Source of the DNA: Pyropia haitanensis
Taxonomy: Eukaryota > Rhodophyta > Bangiophyceae > Bangiales > Bangiaceae
Assembly: GCA_008729055.1 (NCBI GenBank)
Contig: SDUX01000006.1
Location: 3,646,842-3,710,841, forward strand
DNA length: 64,000 nt
Direction of reading: 5' to 3'
The first letter of the stretch is position 1, and each line of letters opens with the position of its first letter. Position numbers and translations under genes: made by a program. The notes under the pieces were generated by a model. The model was not told the origin of the DNA, did no database searches, and saw only the letters and a program-made list of their open reading frames with translations. Positions 21,661 to 32,040 of the stretch are shown in pieces.

Positions 21661-22146
21661 GATCGCATCGACGATCGTCGGCAGCCACACCGCAGCACAG
21701 ATCACCGCAAGGAGGGGGCCGAGCACGGGGAGAGCCGGCAACGGGCGCGTGCAGCGGCTGCCCGCGCCAGCAGCGGCCGCGGCCGGCCGCGGCGGCGGCG
21801 ACCCGTCCCGACAGCGCTGCCGCAACCGCCGGATCGCATCGACGATCGTCGGCAGCCACACCGCAGCACAGATCACCGCAAGGAGGGGGCCGAGCACGGG
21901 GAGAGCCGGCCACGGGCGCGTCCAGCGGCTGCCCGCGCCAGCAGCGGCCGCGGCCGGCCGCGGCGGCGGCGACCCGTCCCGACAGCGCTGCCGCAACCGC
22001 CGGATCGCATCGACGATCGTCGGCAGCCACACCGCAGCCCAGATCACCGCAAGGAGAGGGCCGAGCACGGGGACGGCCGGCAACGGGCGCGTACAGCGGC
22101 TGCCCGCGCCAGCAGCGGCCGCGGCCGGCCGCGGCGGCGGCGGCCG
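21661..22146. repeat. 171-bp tandem array, distal part (about 2.8 units)
   Basis: This continues the array interrupted by E1. Units start near 21736, 21907 and 22078 with slightly more divergence (for example GGCCACGGGCGCGTCCAGC in one unit). The last unit decays into GCC-rich sequence after 22140. Confidence 0.88.
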
Positions 22147-22985
22147 CCCGCGGCGCCCGCGGCGGCGGTAGCGCTGCCGCCGCTGCTACCAGCTGCCGCT
22201 ACGAAGACAAATGGCAACGGGGAAAGGAGAACTGCTGACGCAAAACCGGAGGACGATGGAGGGGAGGCGCGGCCGGCACCGCACGGTTGCTGCGACAGCG
22301 ATGGTGCCGCGGCAGAAGCGAGCGCCGGGCGACCGGCCCGCGAGCATGACGACATCGGTCTGCCCAATTATGCATGTATTTCTAGGAACGAATACTGTGA
22401 CGCAGTCGACAGACTGTCCTCGCCGTCAGACACCGCGTGCTCTGTCAGTGGGACCCGGGGACGGTCATGTCTGGTCTGGACGTTATCCGGCGATCTGTCT
22501 CTCGTGGGGGGGCTGCGTGGTCGGACATCTGGGACGGGTCATTGGCGCGATTTGATTGGCTGATTTGGTTTCACAGGCAGGTTTCACAGAAATTTGTGTG
22601 AGAGCTGTTTGCACGGATTCCTTCACGCGTCACCGAGTGGGCGGTCGCGCGCCCGTTGCCCTGTGGCGGCGGCACACACACTCGCCGCATGGGAACTGGA
22701 TTATATACCAAATCCGATTTTCCCATTGGCTGGGAACTAGCTAGTTCCCAGGGTACATATTGTAGATTGAATCATTACAGTGCGTGGGCACTTGGGCGGA
22801 TGCGTATGTAACTGTGATCGATACGGTTTAAGGCCGTCACGGACTTGTAATGTTTCTCAGCGGAAGTGCGTCTCGACGATCTTTTCACGAGTTTCATACT
22901 TAAAATCAGAATAGTCCCTGAAAGTGGAGTCGGGTAGTCTCCACAGCAACAACTAACTCTACGACTTGTTTTCTCGGAGGTGGCA
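22147..22985. other. Spacer, AT-richer than surroundings, no gene seen
   Basis: Only short frames are present. The part from about 22560 to 22985 is markedly less GC-rich than its neighbours. It contains a perfect palindrome (22730-22751), a small hairpin with arms GTGGAG/CTCCAC (22926-22946) and TATA-like ATTATATACC near 22690. It could be a promoter region or a repeat end; direction is undetermined. Confidence 0.4.
22730..22751. repeat. Perfect 22-bp palindrome
   Basis: CTGGGAACTAG is followed immediately by its exact reverse complement CTAGTTCCCAG, inside the AT-richer spacer. Confidence 0.85.
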
Positions 22986-25900
22986 GGCACCGCGGGACGG
23001 CGGCGGCTGTCGCCGACTTGAGGGCTACCTCGTACCGGCGGCCGCCATGTCGGCGGCCGGCGGGGCGGCAAGCGGGGGGGGCGTGGTGCCCCCCGGGGCT
23101 GGCGGGTGCGTTGCCAGTGGTGCCGACGGGGCCCAGCGGTGGCGGGGGCGCTGCCGGTGGGGGTGCGGCGGCAGCCGCCGCCGCACCCCCGCAACCAGGT
23201 GTAGATGGAACCAGGGGGTCGGAGGGGGGGAGCGGCAAGCCGTCCCCCCCCCCCTCCGCGCGACCCCCCCCAACACCCTCTGGCCCCCGGCGGTGGCGTG
23301 GCTGGGGGGCACTGCCCCCGAGCCTCGCCACCGCCGGGCCGCGTCGCCGCCCCCCCCCCGTCCGCGTCGGGGCCCCCGGGTGCATATCCCCGGGGTGGGG
23401 GGAGCGGGGGGCACCTGCCCCCCCACCCCGCCCCCCTCCTGCCCGCCGTGGGCGCCGCTGCTGGCGCCCGCCGCCTCGTCGCCCGCGGGCACCGCTGCCG
23501 TGCAGCCCTTGCCGCTCGTCGCCGCAGCCTTGCCGCTGCCGCTGCCGCTGCCGCTCCCGCGCCGTCTTGGCCGCCCACCCCGCCGCCGGCCGCTGCCACA
23601 GGCGCGTTGCGGCCGCGCGGGGCCGCGGCCCCCCCAGCAGCACAGCCGCGCCCGGCGGCGGAGCCCACCCCACCGCCGCCACCAGCAGTTGCCGCCGCCG
23701 CCGTCCGGTCGGCGCGCGCCGTGGCGGCGGGGACACGTTTCAGGGCCGGCAGGCCAGCAGGCATGTGGCCCCGCCCGGCTGCCCGCGCTCGCCGCTCCCC
23801 GCCGCCCGCCTCGCCCGCGTCTCCCCGCGCCGCGAGCCGCCCGGCTGCCGCGCCCACCGCGCGGCCCGCCAAGAGCTCCGCGTCCCGGCGGCCCCCGGCG
23901 GCGTCCGACGCCACGGCGGCCGCCGTGTCCACGCCACCGGCCGCAGCCGGCTGGCCGCCAGCCACGGCCAACCCTGTGGCCGCCGCCGCGCCGCTGGCGG
24001 CGGCCGCCACCAACCCCTCGGCGGCGGCGGGGGTCCCTTGCGGTCGTGGGGGTGCGGGCGGCAGGGGAGTGCCCCCCGCCGCCAAGACCCCCGCGCCCGC
24101 CGCCCGGCCCACCACCCCCTGCGCGCCCGCCACCCGCCGCGGCCGACGTGCGCGCCGCAGCCCGCCCGCCGCCCGTCGCCGCCACCGCCTCGTCGCCGCC
24201 CGTCGCCGCCACCGCCACCGCACCGCCGCTGCCGCGCGGCGCCATGGCGGCGGCGGCGGTGGCAGCGGCGGCTGCTTCAAAGGCCAAGGGGGGGGCGACG
24301 AGGGGAAAGCATCCCCCGCCGCCCAGCAACTCCCCCCCCCCCGCCAACGTCGCCCCCGCCGCCACCCGCTGCACCCCCAACCGGCCGCCAGCCCGCCGCG
24401 CCCGGCCGGCCGCCGACCCCGCCGCCGCTTGCCGCCAACGCCGCCGCTGCCACCGTGGCGAAGCCGCTTGCCGCCCGGCCGGCGACGCAGGCGAGCGCGG
24501 TGGCGACAGAGACGGTCGTGGGGGGGCCAGCGGGGGGGGGTCGCCCCCCCCAGCCAAGCTCCATTTCTCCCCCGGCGCCACCGTCGCCGCCCGCCACGCC
24601 CGCACCCACCACCGCGTCCCCAGCCGCCGACGCGCCCTCGGCCGCCGCGACCGCCGCACCGCCGCCAGACGTCGCCGCCGCGGCCGTCGCGGCGCCGCCG
24701 TCGCGCGCCCGCCCCCCCTGGCCGCGGGGGTTGGCGGCAGCGGTCGTGGCGTCGGCGGGGGGGCGGACGGAGAGGGATCGCTCCCCCCCGCGCCGCCACA
24801 ACCCCCCCCCCCGCCGCAGCCACCGCCCTCCTCCTCCCCGCCCTTGGCCGCTGCCCCGCCGAGTGCGGCCGGCGCGCCGTCGGACGTCGCCGCCGCGCCG
24901 CCCGTCGCCACCGCTGCCGGGAAGGTGTCCATCGCGTCGGCCGTCGTCGCCGTCGCGTCTGCCGCCGCCGGCCCGTCGCCGGCCTCGTCCATGTCGTCGG
25001 CGGCCGGCCCATCGCCGGCGCCGGCCACCAGCGCGGCAACGACGCGGCTGCCCGCCGCCACAGCCACCGCCGCACCGCCGACGAGCCCATCCCCCGCCGT
25101 CACCGTGCCGCCCTTGGCCGCGTCGTCTCGTGGCTGTCCGTCGCGTCGGCCAGCGCCGCCGTCCCGTCCGGCGTCGCCGTCCCGCCGCCCTTCACGTCCC
25201 TGGCGTCGACTGCCGGGTCGTCGCCGGCGCCCGCCACCAGCGCGGCCACGCCGCAGCCGCCCGCCGCCACGCCACCGCCGCGCCGCCGACGAGCTCGTCC
25301 CCCGTCGCCGCCGTGCCGCCCTTGGCGTTCGCCCCCCGCCGCGCCGCCGCCGAGGCCGGCCAGCGCCACCGCCGCGCGCCGCGCTGCCGCCGCCGCCGGG
25401 AGGGTGGCCGTCGTGACGCCCGGCGCCACCACCAGCACGTCCGCTGCCACCGCCGCCTCGGCGTCGCCGACGGCTATGTCGTCGCCCGCCGCGCCGGTCG
25501 TCGCCCCCGCCGCCCGCCGGCCGAGGAGCACGCCGGCCGTCGCCGCGCCGCCGCGGGCCGCCGTCGCCGCCAGCACGATGCCCGTCATGGCGTCCGCCGT
25601 TTCCGTCTTGTCCACCTCCCCCGGCGCCGTCATGGCGGTGGCGCCGGTCATGCTGCCGGCGTCGTCGCCGGCCCGTCCGCCGGCGCCGCCGTCGGCGGTG
25701 CTGGCAGGGGCCGGCACCGCCCAGCCGACGTCCTTGGCCGCCGCCGCGGGCGGCCCGTTGCCCACCCCATGGCGGCGGCCGACGCCGGCCGTGGCCGCCA
25801 CTGCCGCCGCGGGGGGCAGCAACGACGGGTTGACGAGCCGCGCAGGCGGCGGGGCCCGGCCGGCCACACCACCGCCGTTGTGGCGGCCCGCCCCCCCCAA

Positions 25901-28900
25901 CAGAAGAAACTCGGGGATGCCGCGGCCGGCCGGCAGCCGGCCCCCCGCGGCTGTCCCGCCGCCGGCCGCGGCCGCCGCCGCCTCCGCCGCCGCCGCCGCG
26001 GGCCCTCCACATGTCGCCGTGGCGGCGGCCGCAATGCCACCGCCGCCACGAGCCGTCGCGCCGCTGCAAAGCGGCAGCGCGGGGCCACCGACCGTCGCTA
26101 CCGCTGCCGTCGCAGCATCGCCGTTCGCCGCTGCGCGCCGGCCTTGGAGGGTGGCGGCGGCGGGCCAGGTGTTGGCGGGGTAAGGGGAGGGGGGAGTGTG
26201 CGCCCTCCCCCCCCGCCACCCCCCTGTCCGCCGGGGGCGCCGCCGCGGGCGCCGGCGGCGCGTGTGGCTATGGCTGCTCGCCCACCGCCGCTGGCCCGTC
26301 CGCCGCCTTGCCGCCCATGGCCGTGGCCGCCGAGCGGCCGTCCCCGCGCGCCGCCGCCTTGCTGTTGTCCACTGCCGCTGCGGCTGCCGCGTCGGCGCCA
26401 TCTAGGTTCTCCCCCCAGCTGCCGGCCGCCGCAGCCGCCGCCACATCGAGGCCGCGCGAGGCCGCTGCCCCCCCCCCCACCCCGGTCGCGCCCGGCGACG
26501 GCGGTGGCCGGCTGCGCGCCGCCGCCGAGGCCGGCGGTGGCTGACGTTACCGCCCTGTCGACGCGCGCGGTGGCGGATAAGACACGTGGCAGGCATGGGG
26601 AGCGGGCGGGGGGGACCTGATCTACGCACCCGCCGTCACTTTCGCCCGCCGGGGGGCGGGCCCGCTACCCTCACCGCGCCGCCCACTACAGGTGCTGCGG
26701 CTTAGGCGCCCCGGGCTACCTTCGCCGCTTCGATGCGGCGCCCGGCGGCGTTTCGGGGTCAGTAACCGACCCGTCTCCCGCCGCGGCGTTGGTGGGCGCT
26801 GCGGCGGTGCCCGGAGTCGTGCGGGGGGTGACGAGGGGGGAACACCCCCCGGCCGCCTAACTTCACCCCCCCCCCCATGACACCACAACCGCCGCCCCGA
26901 AAACCACCCGCCGGCCCGCCGCGGCTCACCCGCCACCAGCGGTCACCGCGGCCGCACTGCCGCCGGCCGTCTCCGCTCCCGTCATCGTGCCAGCGCCGTC
27001 CTTCTGCTTGCTACGGGGGTGGAGGGCGGTAACGGCGCACGTGCCGGCGGCGGCCAGAAACACCCCGCCACCTCAGTCGTCACCGGGCTCGCGGCCAATC
27101 CCCGTCGCCGTCGCAGTGGCGCGTGCGGCCGCCGCGTCGCCGGCCGTGGTCGATGGGGCCCGCCGTCTTCCCCGTCACGGCAGCTCCGCGGCCGGCCGCG
27201 ACCGATGTCGCCGTCTCGTCGCCGCCCAACGCCGCACAGACGCCCAGTGCAACCACGCCATAGGGAGTGACGGTGGCCGTCCTGACGACGGATTGTTGTG
27301 AGAAGGGGAGAAGGGGGTCCTCGACCACCCGCGCGCGCGCACTCCTGCTCGCCCGCACTCGCCTCGGCGACGGTGCACACAGACCGATCACCGCAAACAA
27401 AGTTCCTCGTGTTGTTCGGACCCCCGTGGCTGGCCCACGGGGCCCTTGCTTATCTACCCGCCATAGAGCGCCCGTCCCGCACACAGTGGGCCTCGCAGTC
27501 CCCAGGCGCGCGGGGGGGCTGCACGGCGGCCCTGCCGCTCGGGCAAGCCGCCCTGCGGCTTACCCCCGCGCCGTCGCCCGGTGGGGCCTCCCCCACGGGC
27601 CCGGCCGTACTCGGCCGCCCTCACCCAGCGGCACACCTGCCCGCTGGGTCCCCAGCCAGCACTCCCGCACCCTCACCCTCGGTGACGACCACGCGGTGCT
27701 GCACTTCTCAGCAGCCCCCATCGTCCGCCAGCGGCTCGTTCGCGGCGGTGCCCTGCGAGGGCTCACTGCCACGTGCCCCCCGGGAATGGCGGGGCAAGCC
27801 CACGGACTTCGGCTTGCTCCCCCCAATCCCAACACGGATGCGGGGAGGTCGGCCAGGAAGGATCCTCCCCCCCCGAAATTACAGACCCCCCCGCCGCCGC
27901 TGGTACCGCCGGCACCGCCCGCCACGACCTGAAAGCGCACTGCGGCCGGCTTGGCGCCGTCTGCCAGCCCGGCCACGCCTTGGCAGCCCGCGCCATTGCC
28001 AGCGCCGCGCCGCCACCGTTGAGTCCGCCCGAAACCGCCGCCGCGCCACGCGTGGCCGCCGCCGTCGGGAGGTTGACCGTTGTTGTGTCCGTCGCTGCCA
28101 GCCCGTCCACCGCCGCCAACTCGTCGCAGTCTACCGTCATGGCGACCCCGTCCTCGGGTGACGCCGCCGCTGCCGCCGCCGCCCCCCGGCCGATTCCGGG
28201 AGCGCGGCGGCGCGCACCCCACCGCCGCGGGCAGCCTCGCCGCTGTGACAACGCGCGCCATGACGGCCGCCGCCGCCGTCTCGGCCTCCGCACCGGGCGT
28301 CGTTGTGGCGGCGGCACTGGCCGCGTTGCCAGCGCCGACGCTGCCCCGTCCGCCGGCGCCGCTATTGCCACGGCTGGGGGCGGCCGCTGCCGCCGCGGGC
28401 GACAACGCCGCTAGACTGACGAGCCGCTTTGGCGGGATGACCTTGCCAGCCGCGCTACCGCCCCCCTCCCCCGCCTCCCCCGATGCCGCCAGCGCGTCGC
28501 AACCGCAGCCCACTTGCTAAGCGTCGCGCCTTTCCTTCCTCCTATGCATGCGAGGGGCCGCTGTCTGGAGTGACCATGGCGGTGGGGAGGAGCGCCGGTG
28601 GGGAGGAGCCCCCCGGCGCGGGGGGGGGCACACGCCGACACGGCGGGCACGGCGGTGGGGGGGTCCGGCGCGGCTACGCCGGCTGAGGACACCCTCGATT
28701 CCGCCACCGCCACCGCCACCGACGCCACCGCCGGCCGGGTCCGCCGACGGGGGTGGCGCCGTCGTCCGTGCGGCCGCCGATGCGGACGCGCCCCGACGCC
28801 TCAGCCCGATGGTGCGACTTGTGTACCTACAGGCGGCTGCGCCAACCCCCTCATGTTGCCTTTGCTTACAGTTGGGTGAGGGTCACGTTCATCCACGTCA

Positions 28901-28960
28901 CAGCTGGACGTTGTCTTCGCCGGCAGGTCTCTGCCCTTTTCGCTGGTGAGAATTAAGTGA
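22986..28960. other. Extremely GC-rich, low-complexity block without a convincing gene
   Basis: About 6 kb of GCC/GGC-rich sequence has stop-free frames of several hundred codons in many of the six frames. Translations are Ala/Pro/Arg/Gly-only, with no family motif and no clear favoured frame. Internal imperfect duplications exist, such as the segment around 25025-25115 recurring about 209 bp later. A part (about 23690-23985) is clearly related to 35370-35670. On the minus strand some translations are Ala/Val-rich with a shared GGQPAA...RDAE pattern, so a decayed coding family is possible. I would not annotate a protein here. Confidence 0.55.
23690..23985. repeat. Dispersed GC-rich repeat, copy A
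   Basis: Aligns by eye with 35370-35670. Shared blocks include CACCGCGCGG, CTCCGCGTC, CGCAGCCGG and CTGTGGCCGCCGCC in the same order and spacing. In minus-strand translation both give GGQPAA followed by RDAE. Confidence 0.65.
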
Positions 28961-30282
28961 CAAGTGTTGAGACTATGCGCGATGGAACAAGCCCTCGAAT
29001 CTTCCCGGTCTGACGTGAAGGGGGGGAGGCCGCCCCACAAAGTCCACTCCACCGCCGACCCCGGCCTCTGCGGTTGCGACTGTGATGGCCCGGCCCCTCT
29101 GGCAGGCACATCAGCTGTGATGGCCCGGCCCCTCTGGCAGGCACTTCAGCCGTAGACGCGGACTGCCCCTACGGACCAAACCGCCGACGGAGCCAAAAAG
29201 AGGCACGCGTACGGCTCGCCCGGACGGGAGCCACCCGGCACTGGTATACCGCGCTTCGGTGGTCGTGGCCGGGGAGGAACCCAAGCTGAGCACCGCTGGG
29301 TGCCTCCGCCGCTACAGTGGTGGCACGCTGCGGACGCTGCGACGGCTGCCGCGGCTACAGCCGCGACCGCAACCGCCGCCACCCCCGCCCCTACCACCGC
29401 CTCCATCACGCCCGCCACTACCGCGGTCGCCGCCGCCTACGACGCCGCCGCCACCGCCGCCTCGGCGGCCGTGCAGCGTGGGGCACCGCGGTATGACTTG
29501 CCCGCCATCGATCCGTTTAACGAGAGAGCGCTAGCCCTCCAGCCGCCGGCACGGGGCCACTGGCAGCGATTATCGGCCCTGAAAGTATGTCGTCGGACAC
29601 AAGCGTGCGAGACGTCGGTATGAGTTGAAGCGGTAAGGGGCCCTTTGATTGCCCTGCGAGGCTGGACTAAATAGCGCGGTGAGCCCCTGGTCATTGGTGC
29701 CCTTCAGGCCCTGTACGGGAACTGGGCCTGAGCGAGAGGAGTCCAGCAGCAAACGCGCGCGTGCAGCGCTCACGCAGGGCCGGCGTATCGTTTGGTGCTG
29801 CACGACCCCCTCCCCAGGTTGATGGCACCGGTCAGTCGGTCCGTCCAAGTGCCGTGGCGCTCTGACCCAGCTGTGAAACTGCGCGAATGTCGCCGAAATT
29901 CAAACAATTGGACGCCTTCTCCAGATCCACCGGATGAGCACAAAACCTGCCCGGCAGTCTTTTCGGGGCACATAAAAATATGTGGGCTGTCTCGTGATTG
30001 TCGACCTTTCTGCAATCACGTTGATGGACAGACACGGTCTCCTGCGTCAATGAATCCTCTGCGGCTGCGCGCCGTGACCACAGACCAGCTTGCACGCCGT
30101 GTCCCCACCGTCGCGCCATCGTCACTGCGTGCTCTCGTTGCCCGCGTCTCTTTGTCGTCTCTCCCCCTGTCCCCGCTGTCTCCTTCGCCGGCCCGGCGAC
30201 CCACCCCCTCCACTCCTGCGCGCACCACCCCTCACTGTCTTTCCCCCATACCTTTCCCAACGTGCGGAGCTTGCAGTTCACC
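28961..30282. other. Spacer upstream of the recombinase gene
   Basis: No gene is recognised. A 35-bp direct duplication (CTGTGATGGCCCGGCCCCTC...) occurs at 29080-29149. The last 200 bases before the recombinase ATG are pyrimidine-rich and probably contain its promoter and 5' UTR; no TATA box is obvious. Confidence 0.4.
29080..29149. repeat. 35-bp tandem duplication
   Basis: Two nearly perfect copies, starting at 29080 and 29115, of a segment beginning CTGTGATGGCCCGGCCCCTC. Confidence 0.8.
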
Positions 30283-32040
30283 ATGGATGATGCTCCATTC
30301 ATGGATGTGATGGGCGCCGCGGCTGATGGCTTGCTCAACGGTGGCGCTGCCGACAGCGACGACGAGAACGACGAGGCCGGGGATTTCGGCTCCGGTGCCA
30401 TTTCGGCCGACCGGCTTTCTGGTGGTGATGTTCCCGTGGTTGGTGCTTTGTCCTTTGAGGTGGAGAGTGATGAGCGGACCGCGCGCCGAGCCTCATCGCA
30501 GAACGCGGCGTCGTTTGCTATGTCCGAGCAATCGTGGTCCAGTGCGGACAAAGCTGCCGGACGCTTTATTCGTTTTCTTGCTCGTGCCTACGGTGTGGTT
30601 GGGGCGGCTGGCGCTGATCTTGTGGAGCAGCAGGCGATGGCGATGGCTACCAGGCTGGACGCGGCACTACCAATGAGGCTGCGGCGGTACTTTGCTTTGC
30701 TGCGTGAGGGGGGGCGTGCGCATTTGGTTGGTGGTAAGAATTCACCTCTTGCCATGAACACCATTCGCAACATTGCCTCCTCTTTACGGCGCTTCTTTGC
30801 CTTGGCGTGTCGCGACTTTGCAGGGGAGCAGCCGTACGTCAAGGGGTGTCGGGGCCAGGACGAGGCGTACGTGCCCGTCCTCGACGTGGACAGAACCCCA
30901 GCGGAGGAGGCCGAGGGCGCTACGCACCGGGGGTGCCCCGTGAAGCACCTCGTGGTGGTGGAGTGGCTACAGGGGTCCAGCAAGAGGGCGACGAGCCTCG
31001 GGGAGGATGCGGCTCAGACCCCGCCTGTGACGGTGGAAACTATGGTCACAGCGTGTGACCTGGCGTCGGCCGGCTTCACCGCCCAAGATGTCGTCGTTGA
31101 GCCAATTGTTCAGGAGTACTGCCGGCTGACAATCTACGTCATTATGGTTTACTCCTGGTGTACTATGCTGCGGCCGGTGAACCTCCTCGGATTGAAGTGC
31201 CACGACGTCATGTTTGCCCCAATGGTGGGTGCCAACCTGACGTTTTTCGAGACCCACGGCCGACCACGGTGGGTACGTGTTCGGTACTCCAAGCTGAAGA
31301 CCAACGTTTCGGGAACCGCACCAACCCCCGCCTACTACTTCTGGTCGGTTTTGAGTACGCAAGCGGAAATGGAGGCGTCGGACGTCTACGGCAGCTCTAC
31401 CTGTGTGCGCTGCCCATTTTCTTGGTGCGACCTACCTGTTTTTTCCTACGTCTACGCTCAATTGAGGGCTGCCGACCCTGCCTTTACTCTGAGGTCCGAA
31501 CTTCCTTTTTTTGTCATCCCGGTGGCGGGAGCGGCAGGTGCCGGCGGAGCCATGACGGGCGAGCCCGTTTCGAAGGGCTGGTGGGAGCAGAACCTTGCCT
31601 CGTTCGTTCTCATTTTCGACCCCGCCTTGAGTGCCCGTGGGGTGGGAGGACTGTACGGGTTCCGGAGGGGTGCCACCCAGTTCTGGCTGAACTACACTGG
31701 AGATGTGGACATGGTCATGCGAATGGGTGTGTGGAAGTCAAACTCCACTCGCTTCCTATTCTATGTTCTCAACTACCGGTGCCGCGGGACGCTGCGAGCA
31801 AGAATCCGCGACTGCTACCGGGTGGACAGCGCCGACCTTGCGACTCGGGTTGGTGGTCTTGTTGACGAGTTTATGGTTTGGTTTGAGCAACGCGTCGTCG
31901 CCTTGCAGGAGGCGAACCATGGCAACTTTTTTGTGGGCGCTTTCGGGGCCGAGGTGGCGGCCAAGGTGCTTGACATGGTGAACGTACTCTTGCGGACGCA
32001 TGGCGGGGTTGGACTCATTGGGGGTGCCAACGGCGAGTAG
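30283..32040 (+). CDS. Tyrosine recombinase, Crypton/DIRS-like
   Basis: 585 aa from ATG 30283, which sits in a strong context (CACCATGG). The first ~80 residues are acidic. The N-terminal helical core-binding-like region follows (NTIRNIASSLRRFFALA). The catalytic part shows box I WCTMLRPVNLLGL (Arg ~297), the beta-hairpin Lys in RYSKLKTN (~337), box II YGFRRGATQ (Tyr ~458 where His is usual, Arg ~461), the GVWKS turn, and candidate nucleophiles Tyr ~494 or ~498 in FYVLNY. The layout and the RRGAT...G.W.S wording resemble eukaryotic Crypton or DIRS/Ngaro recombinases, which cut and rejoin DNA through a 3'-phosphotyrosine. No reverse transcriptase lies nearby, favouring a Crypton-like DNA transposon or a domesticated gene. 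The frame is intact and intronless. Element ends were not found. Confidence 0.8.
   Translation: MDDAPFMDVMGAAADGLLNGGAADSDDENDEAGDFGSGAISADRLSGGDVPVVGALSFEVESDERTARRASSQNAASFAMSEQSWSSADKAAGRFIRFLARAYGVVGAAGADLVEQQAMAMATRLDAALPMRLRRYFALLREGGRAHLVGGKNSPLAMNTIRNIASSLRRFFALACRDFAGEQPYVKGCRGQDEAYVPVLDVDRTPAEEAEGATHRGCPVKHLVVVEWLQGSSKRATSLGEDAAQTPPVTVETMVTACDLASAGFTAQDVVVEPIVQEYCRLTIYVIMVYSWCTMLRPVNLLGLKCHDVMFAPMVGANLTFFETHGRPRWVRVRYSKLKTNVSGTAPTPAYYFWSVLSTQAEMEASDVYGSSTCVRCPFSWCDLPVFSYVYAQLRAADPAFTLRSELPFFVIPVAGAAGAGGAMTGEPVSKGWWEQNLASFVLIFDPALSARGVGGLYGFRRGATQFWLNYTGDVDMVMRMGVWKSNSTRFLFYVLNYRCRGTLRARIRDCYRVDSADLATRVGGLVDEFMVWFEQRVVALQEANHGNFFVGAFGAEVAAKVLDMVNVLLRTHGGVGLIGGANGE

Noticed and set aside
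22966..26620. Stop-free frames of 800-1,200 codons in several directions
   Set aside because: Frames overlap on both strands, consist almost only of Ala/Pro/Arg/Gly, contain no motif and follow from the lack of A/T-rich stop codons in this composition.
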